A stretch of DNA of 64,000 nucleotides from NCBI RefSeq assembly GCF_006874425.1, contig NZ_VIJZ01000001.1, positions 620,001 through 684,000 on the forward strand, read 5' to 3'. A model generated the notes under the pieces. The model made no database searches and had not been told where the DNA came from. It saw only the letters and a list, made by a program, of their open reading frames with translations. Positions 44,017 to 53,420 of the stretch are shown here, one piece after another; positions within the stretch are counted from its first letter, which is position 1, and every line of letters starts with the position of its first letter. A program made the position numbers and the translations under genes. The stretch comes from Paenibacillus ottowii (lineage in GTDB: Bacteria > Bacillota > Bacilli > Paenibacillales > Paenibacillaceae).

Positions 44017-45495
44017 ATGTCTATTCGGTGGCGGCTGACAGCTTGGTATTCGAGCATCTTGGCTATAGTGCTTGTCATTTTTGGTCTGGCTATTTACGGA
44101 CTAGTATATTATTACACATATAATGAAGTGAAAAGTCAGCTTATGACTCAGGCGCCACAGATTAACAAGCAATTACGCCTTATTATAAAAGGGGGCTTGT
44201 TTGAGGTCCCTAACCTGGATCTGGGGTTGGAGCAGGGGCGTGGAATAGATGACTCACAGCTATATGTCCAAATTTACAATTATACGTCTGGTGTAACCAA
44301 AACGACCCAAAATATGAAAGACCTCAATATCACCTTCCCTGTTCCGTCTACAGCAACAGGAGCAGTTCAAAGTGAAGGGGTTCGGCGTGTGAATGTAAAT
44401 GGCGATTCCTTTATGATTTATCAACAGCCGATCAAATCCGAGGAGCTGGGCTTGGTGGTTGGGCTGCTTCAGGTTGGGCAATTCACAGGCTCTCAGGACC
44501 GACTCATGAACAGGTTGCAAAATGTGCTCGTGTACGGTTCGTTATTTGCCTTACTCGCTGCTGCAACCTCTGGTCTCTTCCTGGCTCGTAAATCTATGAA
44601 GCCACTGGTCAAGGTCATTGAAGGGGCCAATCAGATTCAATCGAGTAATGATTTGAGTGTTCGGATTGAATATGACGGTCCGCCGGATGAAATTGGACAA
44701 TTGATCGGGACAGTTAACAACATGCTGGGACGTACAGAAGTGTTTTACAAGGAGCTTGAAGATGCTTATGGCGCGCAGCGCCGCTTTGTGGCCGATGCAT
44801 CCCATGAACTGCGCACACCCTTGACGACGATTCGTGGCAACGTTGATTTTCTACTCAAAATGTGGACGACCGAACCGGATGAGCGACCGAATATGGATGA
44901 AGCCATGATTCGCGAGCTTTCTATGGAGGCGCTGAGTGACATGGCGGATGAAGGCAAGCGAATGAGCCGTTTGGTGAACGATATGTTATCACTCGCGAGA
45001 GCGGACACAGGGAAAACGTTCGATAAGGTGCCTGTTGCGCTGGAACCGCTCGTAACCGAGGTCGCTCGCCGTGCTCAGTTTTTGGAGCGAACGGCCGAAT
45101 GGAATGTGGGCGATTTTTCGTTGTTGAATGGTATTTATATGGACGGAAGCAAAGATTATTTGCAGCAGATGCTATTCATTTTCATTGATAATGCGTTTAA
45201 ATATACCCCTGAAGGCACAGTGCGATTTGATGCGATTGTATATCAGGGACAGGTGGGGCTACGGATCAGTGATACAGGCATTGGAATGGACAAAAGTGAG
45301 GTTCCCTTTATTTTTGACCGATTTTACCGGGCAGATGAGTCACGCGGTGTGACGGAGGGAATTGGCTTAGGGTTATCAATTGCCAAATGGATTATTGATG
45401 AACATCACGGGTCTGTGGAAGTGGTTACGCGTCAGGGAGAAGGAACGACCTTTGTCATCTGGCTTCCAGTCAGCTTTTCCGCGCCTTTGGAATAA
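44017..45495 (+). CDS. Sensor histidine kinase, partner of the OmpR-type regulator
   Basis: This 492-residue kinase has two transmembrane helices (about 13-38 and 174-193) flanking an extracytoplasmic domain, then HAMP-like, HisKA (H-box DASHELRTPLTTIRGN) and HATPase_c domains (IFIDNAFKYTPEG, SDTGIGM, GIGLGLSI, GTTFVIWLP). It probably senses envelope stress, given the neighbouring HtrA protease. ATG at 44017 is chosen since AGAGGTGAT sits 8 bp upstream; GTG 44005 lies inside the regulator's end. The signal is unknown. Confidence 0.93.
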   Translation: MSIRWRLTAWYSSILAIVLVIFGLAIYGLVYYYTYNEVKSQLMTQAPQINKQLRLIIKGGLFEVPNLDLGLEQGRGIDDSQLYVQIYNYTSGVTKTTQNMKDLNITFPVPSTATGAVQSEGVRRVNVNGDSFMIYQQPIKSEELGLVVGLLQVGQFTGSQDRLMNRLQNVLVYGSLFALLAAATSGLFLARKSMKPLVKVIEGANQIQSSNDLSVRIEYDGPPDEIGQLIGTVNNMLGRTEVFYKELEDAYGAQRRFVADASHELRTPLTTIRGNVDFLLKMWTTEPDERPNMDEAMIRELSMEALSDMADEGKRMSRLVNDMLSLARADTGKTFDKVPVALEPLVTEVARRAQFLERTAEWNVGDFSLLNGIYMDGSKDYLQQMLFIFIDNAFKYTPEGTVRFDAIVYQGQVGLRISDTGIGMDKSEVPFIFDRFYRADESRGVTEGIGLGLSIAKWIIDEHHGSVEVVTRQGEGTTFVIWLPVSFSAPLE

Positions 45496-45605
45496 GCTAT
45501 AATAGGAGGGCAACAACATCATAGAATTGGCCGGTAGAGGCATAAAGCCCACAGCTGTCCAGTGATTGGAGCTGTATACTGTGTCGAAGAAAGCGGGGGC
45601 TCTTT

Positions 45606-46562
45606 TTGGAGGTACTCAGAATTTCGCCCCGGGGTTACTGCTACGGCGTAGTCGATGCCATGGTACTGGCTCGTCAAGCAGCCAGAAATTTGGACTTACC
45701 CCGGCCTATTTATATATTAGGCATGATTGTTCATAACAGTCATGTTACCCATTCCTTTGAAGATGAAGGGATTATTACATTGGACGGACCGAACCGCATG
45801 GAGATTTTAAGCCAGGTAGAGAGTGGTACAGTCATCTTCACTGCTCACGGCGTATCACCAGAGGTCCGCAAGCTGGCACGGGACAAGGGATTGACTACGG
45901 TTGATGCAACCTGTCCTGACGTGACGAAGACACATGATCTGATTCGGGAGAAGTCTGCCGAAGGCTATCAGATTATTTATATTGGCAAGAAAAATCATCC
46001 AGAGCCAGAGGGAGCTATCGGTATTGCCCCTGACCATGTACATTTGATTGAAAAGGAAGAAGAGATCGACAGTCTTACCCTGTCAGGAGACAAAATCCTG
46101 ATTACGAATCAGACGACCATGAGTCAATGGGATATCAAGCACATTATGAAGAAGCTGCTGGAGAAGTATCCAGGTGCCGAGATACACAATGAAATCTGTT
46201 TGGCGACGCAGGTACGTCAGGAAGCGGTAGCTGAGCAGGCAGGACAGGCGGATCTGGTGATCGTGGTCGGTGACCCGCGAAGCAACAATTCAAACCGATT
46301 GGCTCAGGTGTCGGAGGAAATAGCTGGTACCAAGGCTTATCGTATTTCTGATGTAACCGAGCTGAAGAGGGAGTGGCTTGAGGGTGTAGCCAAAGTAGCA
46401 GTGACCTCTGGGGCTTCAACCCCTACGCTGATTACCAAAGAGGTCATTACGTATTTGGAACAGTATGATGCGGATAACCCGGAAACATGGGAGATTCGGC
46501 GAACCATTGATATGAAAAAGCTGCTGCCTCCTGTACGAGTAAAGTCAAAAACGACGAAATAA
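45606..46562 (+). CDS. ispH: 4-Hydroxy-3-methylbut-2-enyl diphosphate reductase
   Basis: This 318-residue enzyme makes IPP and DMAPP in the last step of the MEP isoprenoid pathway and carries a 4Fe-4S cluster. The three cluster cysteines are in [10 protein letters not shown] (about 12), [10 protein letters not shown] (about 100) and [10 protein letters not shown] (about 198). A TTG start at 45606 is required because the conserved [12 protein letters not shown] start begins there, with GGGGG just upstream. A terminator follows. Confidence 0.96.
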   Translation: MEVLRISPRGYCYGVVDAMVLARQAARNLDLPRPIYILGMIVHNSHVTHSFEDEGIITLDGPNRMEILSQVESGTVIFTAHGVSPEVRKLARDKGLTTVDATCPDVTKTHDLIREKSAEGYQIIYIGKKNHPEPEGAIGIAPDHVHLIEKEEEIDSLTLSGDKILITNQTTMSQWDIKHIMKKLLEKYPGAEIHNEICLATQVRQEAVAEQAGQADLVIVVGDPRSNNSNRLAQVSEEIAGTKAYRISDVTELKREWLEGVAKVAVTSGASTPTLITKEVITYLEQYDADNPETWEIRRTIDMKKLLPPVRVKSKTTK

Positions 46563-46579
46563 CATATGATTGATGACAG

Positions 46580-46618
46580 CCGTTATTCGGATACAAGCAT
46601 CCGGATAACGGTTTTTTA
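46580..46618 (+). terminator. Rho-independent terminator of ispH
   Basis: CCGTTATTCGGAT (46580-46592) pairs with ATCCGGATAACGG (46599-46611), with one G-T pair, followed by T6. Confidence 0.9.
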
Positions 46619-46697
46619 TATTGCTTAAGTGCCGATGTTATTCAATTAAACCAGGTTCACTAACTCGAAAAATAGAATAATTCGAGACAATTAAGCC

Positions 46698-46726
46698 TTG
46701 ACGAGTAGAACTAAAACAGGTATAGT
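46698..46726 (+). promoter_or_regulatory. Promoter of aroF
   Basis: TTGACG and TATAGT have an exact 17-bp spacer, giving a strong sigma-A promoter. The inverted repeat CTCGAA/TTCGAG (46664-46686) lies just upstream of the -35 and could be an operator. Confidence 0.75.
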
Positions 46727-46826
46727 TGCTTTAACGAATAAAAGCTTAAAAGCGAACAAGCGTCTAAGTGTCATAATGTTATTCAATATGGTTAATAAAA
46801 TATAGTTTATAGAGAGGAAGAAAAAA

Positions 46827-47864
46827 ATGATCGTTATCGCTGGTGTTCACACACCTGAAGAACATATCCAAGCTATTGTTGAAGTTATTGAAAAAGAAGG
46901 GTTGCAGGCTCATGTGTCGCGAGGATCGGATCGTACGATTATCGGACTGATTGGTAGTGTAGAGCCAAAGCTGGCAGAACATCTGCGCCAAATGAAGGGT
47001 GTAGAAGATGTGGTTAAAATATCGAAGTCCTACAAATTAGCGAGCCGTGATTTTCATCCGGAAAATACGGTGATCTCCATCAAAGGTGTAAATATCGGTG
47101 GGGGCGAGCTTGTCGTTATGGGGGGGCCATGTGCTGTTGAGTCTGCTGCACAGATCGATGAAATTGCCGGATTGGTCAAAGCTGCAGGTGCACAAGTTCT
47201 GCGTGGAGGTGCTTTTAAGCCGCGTACAGGGCCATACAGCTTCCAAGGAACGGGTGTTGAAGGTTTAATCATGATGGCTGAGGCGGGCCAGAAGCATGAC
47301 CTTTTGACCATCACAGAGGTCATGACACCTGAATATGTAGACATCTGTGCGGAGTACGCTGATATTCTGCAAGTAGGTACACGTAATATGCAAAACTTCG
47401 ATCTGTTGCGCAAGCTGGGAACCTGCGGTAAACCCGTATTGCTCAAGCGCGGTTTCAGCTCGACTTATGACGAATTCTTGAATGCTGCCGAGTACATCTT
47501 GGCAGGTGGCAATCCGAATGTTATGTTATGTGAGCGTGGTATCCGTACTTTCGAGACCTACACTAGAAATACGCTCGATTTGTCCGCAATTCCTGTGTTG
47601 CAACAGTTGAGCCATTTGCCAGTCATTTCCGACCCTAGCCACGGTACAGGTAGACGTGAATTGGTTGTTCCTATGACAAAGGCCTCAGTTGCTGCTGGAG
47701 CGGATGGTTTAATTATTGAAATGCACACAGACCCTGACAACTCGATGACAGGCGATGGCGTACAGTCTCTATTCCCGGATCAATTTGCAGATTTACTGAA
47801 AGATTTGGAATTGTTGGCGCCCGCAATTGGTAAAACATTCCATACCCCTAGTGCCGTTTCTTAA
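46827..47864 (+). CDS. aroF: DAHP synthase with N-terminal regulatory domain
   Basis: This 345-residue type I-beta 3-deoxy-7-phosphoheptulonate synthase starts the shikimate pathway from PEP and erythrose 4-phosphate. An N-terminal ferredoxin-like domain (about 1-75, IVIAGVHTPEEHIQAIVEVI) confers feedback control in such enzymes. The barrel has GGPCAVESAAQ, GGAFKPRTGPYSFQG, LQVGTRNMQNFDLL and ISDPSHGTGRR. A strong promoter lies upstream and AGAGAGGAAG before the ATG. Confidence 0.95.
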   Translation: MIVIAGVHTPEEHIQAIVEVIEKEGLQAHVSRGSDRTIIGLIGSVEPKLAEHLRQMKGVEDVVKISKSYKLASRDFHPENTVISIKGVNIGGGELVVMGGPCAVESAAQIDEIAGLVKAAGAQVLRGGAFKPRTGPYSFQGTGVEGLIMMAEAGQKHDLLTITEVMTPEYVDICAEYADILQVGTRNMQNFDLLRKLGTCGKPVLLKRGFSSTYDEFLNAAEYILAGGNPNVMLCERGIRTFETYTRNTLDLSAIPVLQQLSHLPVISDPSHGTGRRELVVPMTKASVAAGADGLIIEMHTDPDNSMTGDGVQSLFPDQFADLLKDLELLAPAIGKTFHTPSAVS

Positions 47865-47930
47865 GTTAATTATTTACACTAATGCATAAAAGTTTTGCAG
47901 CAACGCAGTGAATAGGAGTAAAATGACCTA

Positions 47931-47955
47931 AAAGCCCGATGTTTCGGGCTTTTTG
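47931..47955 (+). terminator. Rho-independent terminator of aroF
   Basis: AAAGCCCGA (47931-47939) pairs with TCGGGCTTT (47944-47952), followed by TTG. Confidence 0.85.
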
Positions 47956-48078
47956 TGTTGTGCAAATGTTATCAAGAGCGTAAGCATATCTAACATTAGT
48001 TTAAAAAATACCTTACATAGCTATTGACCCGTGTCATGTTTGAGATTTATAATGACGACAGAAAAAACATTCGATCAT

Positions 48079-48111
48079 GAACATTTCAGGGTTGTATAAG
48101 ACTTAATGTTC
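48079..48111 (+). promoter_or_regulatory. Inverted repeat upstream of glnA
   Basis: GAACATT (48079-48085) and AATGTTC (48105-48111) are perfect inverted copies 24 bp before the glnA start. The GlnR consensus TGTTA-N7-TAACA is not matched, so I would not call it a GlnR site. No convincing promoter was fixed. Confidence 0.35.
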
Positions 48112-48134
48112 GGAAAAATTGGGAGGAAGAAGAC

Positions 48135-49559
48135 ATGTCCGTTGAAAACGTATTGAAAACAATTCAGGAAAATAATATTGAGTGGGTAGATTTTCGTTTT
48201 GTAGATTTGTCTGGTCGTGCTCACCATATTTCATTGCCAGCTTCCGAAGTAGATGAAGAAACATTTGTTAACGGTGTTGCTTTCGACGGTTCTTCCATTC
48301 CCGGCTATCGTGGCATCGAGGAATCCGACATGGTTATGCTGCCCGATCCGGAAGCGGTTTTTATTGACCCTTTCACTCAGCATCCTACGCTGAATATTTT
48401 GTGTGACATTGCTACGCCAGACGGCGAAAAATATGACCGCGATCCTCGTGGCATTGCAAAAAAGGCTGAGGAATTTTTGCAATCTGCAGGAGTGGGTACA
48501 GCGGCATTCTTTGCACCTGAATCTGAATTTTTCATTTTTGATGATGTTCGCTACGAAAGCGGCATGAACAGCTCCTCCTTCTTCGTAGATTCCGAGGAAG
48601 CAGCTTGGAACACGAACCGTAAGGAAGAAGGCGGCAACTTGGCCTTTAAAGTGGGCGTGAAGGGCGGCTATGTACCTGTAGCACCAGTAGACACCCAACA
48701 AGACATTCGTAGTGAAATGTGCCGTTTGCTTGAAGAAGCTGGTCTGAGAATTGAGCGCCATCACCATGAGGTGGCTACGGCAGGCCAAGCGGAAATCAAC
48801 TTCCGTTTTGATACACTCAAGAAAACAGCAGACAACCTGCTCGTTTATAAATACATTGTACACAACACAGCTCGTCAATATGGTAAAGTGGCAACATTCA
48901 TGCCGAAACCGATTTTCGGGGACAACGGAAGCGGTATGCACGTTCACCAATCTATTTTCGATGGCGACACTCCTTTGTTCTACGAAAAAGGTGGCTATGC
49001 TAATCTGAGCGAAATGGCTCTTCACTACATTGGCGGTATTCTGTACCATGCACCTGCGCTGATCGCTTTGACAAACCCAAGCACCAACTCGTTCAAACGT
49101 CTCGTTCCTGGCTACGAAGCGCCAGTTAACCTGGTGTTCTCCAAAGGTAACCGTTCTGCGGCTGTACGTATTCCAGTAGCGGCTGTTACTCCTAAAGGCT
49201 GTCGGATCGAGTTCCGTACACCGGACTCCACAGCTAACCCTTACCTTGCTTTCTCAGCAATGCTGATGGCAGGTCTGGATGGCATCAAGCGCAAACTGAA
49301 CCCAGTCGAACTGGGCTATGGTCCACTCGACACCAACATCTATGAGCTGTCTGATGCTGAAAAAGGCAAAATCCGCAGTGTACCTGGTTCACTGGATGAA
49401 GCTCTGGACGCACTGGAAGCTGATTACGAATTCCTGACTGAAGGCGGCGTATTTACGAAGGACTTTATTGATAACTATGTAGAGTTCAAACGTTCTGAAG
49501 CGAAATCGGTGAACATCCGTGTTCATCCACATGAATACAGCCTGTATTTTGACTGCTAA
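48135..49559 (+). CDS. glnA: Glutamine synthetase, beta-type (GSI-beta)
   Basis: This 474-residue glutamine synthetase makes glutamine from glutamate and ammonia. It aligns with GSI-beta enzymes such as E. coli GlnA: the beta-grasp domain, then the catalytic barrel with PESEFFIFD, HHHEVATAGQ, NGSGMHVHQSIF and the RNRSA-type RSAAVRIPV. The region before the C terminus reads NIYELSDAE, which aligns with the adenylylated Tyr397 region of E. coli. Most Firmicute enzymes are shorter alpha-type proteins without it. GGGAGGAAG precedes the ATG. It is a single gene with a terminator. Whether any adenylyltransferase exists in this strain is unknown. Confidence 0.93.
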   Translation: MSVENVLKTIQENNIEWVDFRFVDLSGRAHHISLPASEVDEETFVNGVAFDGSSIPGYRGIEESDMVMLPDPEAVFIDPFTQHPTLNILCDIATPDGEKYDRDPRGIAKKAEEFLQSAGVGTAAFFAPESEFFIFDDVRYESGMNSSSFFVDSEEAAWNTNRKEEGGNLAFKVGVKGGYVPVAPVDTQQDIRSEMCRLLEEAGLRIERHHHEVATAGQAEINFRFDTLKKTADNLLVYKYIVHNTARQYGKVATFMPKPIFGDNGSGMHVHQSIFDGDTPLFYEKGGYANLSEMALHYIGGILYHAPALIALTNPSTNSFKRLVPGYEAPVNLVFSKGNRSAAVRIPVAAVTPKGCRIEFRTPDSTANPYLAFSAMLMAGLDGIKRKLNPVELGYGPLDTNIYELSDAEKGKIRSVPGSLDEALDALEADYEFLTEGGVFTKDFIDNYVEFKRSEAKSVNIRVHPHEYSLYFDC

Positions 49560-49630
49560 TATTACATGGATAGTATAGCTGATTTGAATAACACTCATTA
49601 GCCTGCGGGGAATAGTTGTTGTTCAAGATA

Positions 49631-49659
49631 GGTCTCCGGTCTTATACCGGAGACCTTTT
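49631..49659 (+). terminator. Rho-independent terminator of glnA
   Basis: GGTCTCCGGT (49631-49640) pairs with ACCGGAGACC (49646-49655), followed by TTTT. Confidence 0.9.
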
Positions 49660-49758
49660 ACCATTATGATAAATATTACAAAATAAAGATGTTAAATATA
49701 TTAACATTCACAGCTTTGTCACATCATAAAGGAATTCAGAAACATTTTTATACAAGTC

Positions 49759-49787
49759 TTGAACGCATTTATGAATACTGCTATCAT
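49759..49787 (+). promoter_or_regulatory. Promoter of serC
   Basis: TTGAAC (49759-49764) and TATCAT (49782-49787) with a 17-bp spacer form a good sigma-A promoter about 40 bp before the start. Confidence 0.7.
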
Positions 49788-49827
49788 AGCGATAATATCC
49801 ACACCAGAGTAGAGAAGGGATGGGAAA

Positions 49828-50919
49828 TTGTTGAGTAAGAGAGCCTACAATTTTAATGCAGGACCGGCGGCATTGCCGCTCAAAGTACTGGAACGTGTAC
49901 AAGCTGAATTCGTAGATTTCCAGGGAACAGGGATGTCCATCATGGAAATGTCTCACCGTGGAGCCGTGTATGAATCTGTCCATAATGAAGCGCAGGAACG
50001 TCTGCTATCTCTGCTGGGCAATCCACAAGGCTACAAGGTATTGTTCCTGCAAGGGGGTGCAAGCACGCAATTTGCCATGCTGCCTTTAAATTTCTTGAGT
50101 GAAGGGCAGATCGGAAGCTATGTTATGACAGGCAGCTGGTCGGACAAGGCATATAAAGAAGCTAAGCTATTAGGCAAGGCTCACATTGCTGCTTCCTCCG
50201 CTGATGCGAAATATATGCGTCTTCCGAATGTGGATGCATTGGACTTGCCTGAGAATACTGCATATGTGCATATGACGTCCAACGAGACGATCGAAGGTAC
50301 ACAATTTAAGCAATTCCCGGATACGGGTTCCGTACCGCTGATTGTGGACATGTCCAGTGATATTTTTTGCAAGCCATTTGATGTTACTCAATTTGGATTG
50401 ATTTATGCTGGCGCGCAAAAAAATCTGGGACCTTCTGGTGTAACGGTAGTGGTTGCCCGTGAAGAACTGCTGGCTTCCTCACCAGCTCATATTCCTACGA
50501 TGCTGCGTTACAGTACTTATGAAAAGAATAACTCTCTCTACAATACGCCCCCATCCTTTGCCATATACATGGTGAATGAAGTGCTGAAATGGATCCAGGA
50601 GGAAGGCGGTTTGGAAGGCATCGAGCGTGTGAATCAGCAGAAAGCTGCTTTGCTATACGATCGTATTGACAGAAGCGAAGGCTTCTATCGTGGTTGTGTG
50701 GACAGCACTGATCGTTCTATTATGAACGTAACCTTCCGCCTTGCGAATGAGGATCTGGAAAAACAATTTATTAAAGAATCCGAACAAGCGGGTTTCATCG
50801 GCTTGAAGGGGCATCGCAGTGTAGGAGGGCTTCGCGCCTCGATTTACAATGCGGTTCCACTGGAGAACTGTCAAGCATTAGCTGAGTTTATGGATGGATT
50901 TAAGCAACGTAACAGTTGA
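49828..50919 (+). CDS. serC: Phosphoserine aminotransferase
   Basis: This 363-residue PLP enzyme converts 3-phosphohydroxypyruvate to phosphoserine. It has the conserved start YNFNAGPAALP, the PLP lysine in GAQKNLGPSGVTVV (about residue 199), and MLRYSTYEKNNSLYNTPPSFAIY and GHRSVGGLRASIYNA. Either TTG 49828 or TTG 49831 is the start; AAGGGATGGG lies upstream. No serA or serB is adjacent, and the gene is a single unit followed by a hairpin. Confidence 0.95.
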   Translation: MLSKRAYNFNAGPAALPLKVLERVQAEFVDFQGTGMSIMEMSHRGAVYESVHNEAQERLLSLLGNPQGYKVLFLQGGASTQFAMLPLNFLSEGQIGSYVMTGSWSDKAYKEAKLLGKAHIAASSADAKYMRLPNVDALDLPENTAYVHMTSNETIEGTQFKQFPDTGSVPLIVDMSSDIFCKPFDVTQFGLIYAGAQKNLGPSGVTVVVAREELLASSPAHIPTMLRYSTYEKNNSLYNTPPSFAIYMVNEVLKWIQEEGGLEGIERVNQQKAALLYDRIDRSEGFYRGCVDSTDRSIMNVTFRLANEDLEKQFIKESEQAGFIGLKGHRSVGGLRASIYNAVPLENCQALAEFMDGFKQRNS

Positions 50920-50971
50920 TTATAGAGATATATATTTCGATACACGATATTTAAAATCGAAAAAGTTAAAG

Positions 50972-51008
50972 AAGAGCCTTCCCTGAATGTGTATAGGGGA
51001 AGGCTCTT
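50972..51008 (+). terminator. Hairpin after serC
   Basis: AAGAGCCTTCCC (50972-50983) and GGGAAGGCTCTT (50997-51008) pair perfectly over 12 bp. The following T-tract is weak. Confidence 0.7.
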
Positions 51009-51162
51009 AGTGGTGTAGGGATATTGATATTTTTTTGTCAGTTGATGTCTATATTCCTCTGATTTTGTTAAAATGAAGAAAGTGTATGTTTTCATGTACA
51101 CTTTTTGGTTAGACTTTAGGTTATTTGTCTGATGAATTTAATGATGAAAGGAACGAAAACTG

Positions 51163-51627
51163 ATGCCATTACATATTGTGCTTGTCGAGCCGGAGATCCC
51201 AGCTAACACAGGGAATATTGCCAGAACTTGTGCGGCAACCGGAACGCATCTGCATCTGGTTAAGCCACTGGGCTTCCGAACAGATGATGCCACGTTAAAA
51301 CGGGCGGGGCTTGATTATTGGTATGCTGTTCACATTGAGTATCACGAGTCTTTTGCTGAAGTACAAGAAAAATATCAAGACGGTCGCTTTTTTTATGCGA
51401 CGACAAAAGCAAAACAGCACTATAGTGATATTGAATTTCAGGATGGAGACTTTTTGGTATTTGGTAAAGAAACGAAAGGTTTGCCTCCTGAGCTGCTAGC
51501 TGCTAATCCTGATACATGCATCAAGATGCCGATGTCAGATAAAGTAAGATCTCTAAACTTGTCGAATTCCGCTGCGATTATCGTATATGAAGCACTGAGA
51601 CAATTGGATTTTCCAGGTTTATCGTAA
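51163..51627 (+). CDS. trmL: tRNA (cytidine(34)-2'-O)-methyltransferase TrmL
   Basis: This 154-residue SPOUT enzyme methylates the ribose of the wobble base in tRNA-Leu species. Its motifs are LVEPEIPANTGNIARTCAATG at the start, the knot motifs LVFGKETKGLPPELL and MPMSDKVRSLNLSNSAAIIVYE. The B. subtilis name is CspR. AAAGGAACG lies before the ATG. Confidence 0.95.
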   Translation: MPLHIVLVEPEIPANTGNIARTCAATGTHLHLVKPLGFRTDDATLKRAGLDYWYAVHIEYHESFAEVQEKYQDGRFFYATTKAKQHYSDIEFQDGDFLVFGKETKGLPPELLAANPDTCIKMPMSDKVRSLNLSNSAAIIVYEALRQLDFPGLS

Positions 51628-52003
51628 CGAACATCAATTGTTTAAGTATAAATGCGAATAAAGAACCAGGACCTTAGTTGCTAATAAAAGTTGCACTATT
51701 ATTGCTCGAAAGTACATGACAGTAGAGCTTATATAAAGGATATAGGGTCATAAATTTGCGGAATTTCTCATTGAAAGCTAATGATAATTGGCTTTCCGGT
51801 CGATAAAAATATTATAGACATTCTGTACCATACTTTGTTATGGTTCATGATTTTATGAAAAAATGTAATAAAATTTCCTGCGATCAGCAGGATTCGACAA
51901 AAAGACAGCGAATACTACATAAAGAATAGTGTCTTTGTACCTAGTTTTTCGCCTGGGAAGAAAATTGTAAGTTATTACTTAATAGGAGAGGTGTACGATC
52001 ACG
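51628..52003. other. Intergenic region between trmL and abrB
   Basis: This 376-bp AT-rich stretch contains the promoter and Spo0A box of abrB near its end and no ORF that I trust. I see no hairpin-plus-T terminator after trmL. Confidence 0.6.
51844..51906 (+). promoter_or_regulatory. abrB promoter with Spo0A box
   Basis: TTCGACA at 51893-51899 is the complement of TGTCGAA, the Spo0A box, continuing into AAAAAGACAG. It lies about 105 bp upstream of the AbrB-type gene and just downstream of a plausible promoter (TTCATG 51844-51849, TAATAA 51866-51871). In B. subtilis Spo0A~P represses abrB by binding boxes in this downstream position. The location makes this box more credible than chance. Confidence 0.65.
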
Positions 52004-52252
52004 ATGAAACCTGCCGGTGTGGTACGTAAAGTCGATCAGTTGGGGAGAATAGTTCTGCCTAAGTCACTGCGTAAAAGATATCAAATGAATGAGGGAGATC
52101 CTGTCGAAATTTTGGTTCAAGGCGACCATATTATTTTGGAACGTTATCGTCCAAAATGTGTATTCTGCGGCTCAATTGAACAAGTAAACGATTTTAAAGA
52201 ACGTTATATTTGTGCTCAATGTCTAACAGAAATGACACAGTACTCCTCCTAA
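52004..52252 (+). CDS. abrB: AbrB-family transition-state regulator with zinc ribbon
   Basis: This 82-residue protein has the SpoVT-AbrB DNA-binding domain (1-50, AGVVRKVDQLGRIVLPKSLR). Its C-terminal half has two CxxC pairs (CVFC near 58, CAQC near 73), a small zinc ribbon not found in B. subtilis AbrB but usual in clostridial and Paenibacillus types. AbrB represses stationary-phase and sporulation genes in the exponential phase. The upstream Spo0A box fits the known Spo0A-AbrB control. AGGAGAGG lies upstream of the ATG. Confidence 0.9.
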   Translation: MKPAGVVRKVDQLGRIVLPKSLRKRYQMNEGDPVEILVQGDHIILERYRPKCVFCGSIEQVNDFKERYICAQCLTEMTQYSS

Positions 52253-52260
52253 ATGAGGTG

Positions 52261-52297
52261 AAAAAGCATCACGACATTCGTTCGTGATGCTTTTTTT
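52261..52297 (+). terminator. Rho-independent terminator of abrB
   Basis: GCATCACGA and TCGTGATGC form the stem with T7 after it and A-run before it, so it may serve the convergent gene too. Confidence 0.92.
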
Positions 52298-52352
52298 CGG
52301 ATAGAGTTATGCTGAACAGCATATATTTATTTTGATAGTAAACTACACATAA

Positions 52353-53420
52353 CTATTTATAGAATAAAAAATGAGTAGGGACTGGACGCAAATTACCATC
52401 TGATGGTTTATTTACGATTCGACCGTTTAGTATAAGGGATGATGAACCACCGCCGTCCAAATTATAAGCATCTTGAACACCCAGATTGTACATCTTCCCT
52501 TGGAGTTCTTCGAGCGTTGCACCTGAACCCCCGCTTTCATTGTAGCCGTCTACGACAATAATAAGCAGCTGATCATCTTTATAGTTGCCAATGACTGTGC
52601 GTGGAGCCCGCTTGGGAGAGACTTTCCATTTGTCAGGAACAGGCACTTTTTGGCCTTTTTGTAACAGAACGGGGACAAAGGTGGCTCCAAAGGCAGGTTT
52701 TAAGCTGTCAAGAATATCTTGGTTGTAAAATTTGCCCCCAATAAGCTTACCATCGTTACTCAATCCGACGAATGACAAATCCTTGAAGCTTGACTGAAAG
52801 CCGGTAAGGTAACGGCCGTTCAAGACAGTGGTGCTTAATGGATAGCGTTTTCCGTCTCCATCTGCAAATCCGCCTGCGTTGATGCCTGCAACAGCTCCGT
52901 GTCTCAGCACTGCACGCAGGGTCGTTTCTGAGCCACCCAATTTGTCATTTCCCAAAGACATTTTCATTGCTGTAGGATCTTTAAGTTTGATTTTCATTGC
53001 GTATCCATGATAAATTCCCGGGTTTACCTTAAACAGCTCAATGGTAATCCGGTTGCTATCTACCCGCTCATAAGGAATCCCCAGTTTGGCGGTGATACGC
53101 CGGTTGTAGATGACCTCGGGGCGTTTGGACTGCGTAGAGGCAGTCGCAACAAGCTGATTCATCGTTTGGGTCGTTTGTTTGTAGAGCTCAGACGTCCGGC
53201 GAATCGTAGATAAGGTGTACGCTGCTGTTTCCTTGGCCTCATCAAGCTGGGTTCCTACTGATTGCGTTTGTAAAGTGATTTCAGCTTTTTGCAGACTCGG
53301 AGATGTTGATTCAGGAAAGCGCAATGGGGGATGCACTAACAAAATACACCCTAACAAACCGATAAAAGGAGCAAGGGCCAACATAAAGAACCGGTTGACT
53401 TGCTTTGCGTCTATATTCAT
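52353..53420 (-). CDS. Phosphodiester glycosidase family protein (NAGPA-like), membrane-anchored
   Basis: This 355-residue protein has one N-terminal membrane helix (FFMLALAPFIGLLGCILLV) and an external NAGPA/DUF2233 domain. Typical motifs are GINAGGFADGDG, LIIVVDGYNESGG, and NLDGGGSSSLILNG near the C terminus. Such enzymes act on phosphodiester-linked sugars, for instance in cell-wall or exopolysaccharide work. It overlaps the upstream coiled-coil gene by 4 bp and is co-transcribed with it. Confidence 0.9.
   Translation of the reverse strand: MNIDAKQVNRFFMLALAPFIGLLGCILLVHPPLRFPESTSPSLQKAEITLQTQSVGTQLDEAKETAAYTLSTIRRTSELYKQTTQTMNQLVATASTQSKRPEVIYNRRITAKLGIPYERVDSNRITIELFKVNPGIYHGYAMKIKLKDPTAMKMSLGNDKLGGSETTLRAVLRHGAVAGINAGGFADGDGKRYPLSTTVLNGRYLTGFQSSFKDLSFVGLSNDGKLIGGKFYNQDILDSLKPAFGATFVPVLLQKGQKVPVPDKWKVSPKRAPRTVIGNYKDDQLLIIVVDGYNESGGSGATLEELQGKMYNLGVQDAYNLDGGGSSSLILNGRIVNKPSDGNLRPVPTHFLFYK

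Noticed and set aside
45582..45588. TGTCGAA just before ispH
   Set aside because: A 7-mer match is expected by chance several times in this window, and there is no context linking ispH to Spo0A.
48231..49049. Long open frame on the minus strand inside glnA (272 codons)
   Set aside because: It mirrors glnA codons, lacks a ribosome site and has no family pattern; glnA itself is intact.
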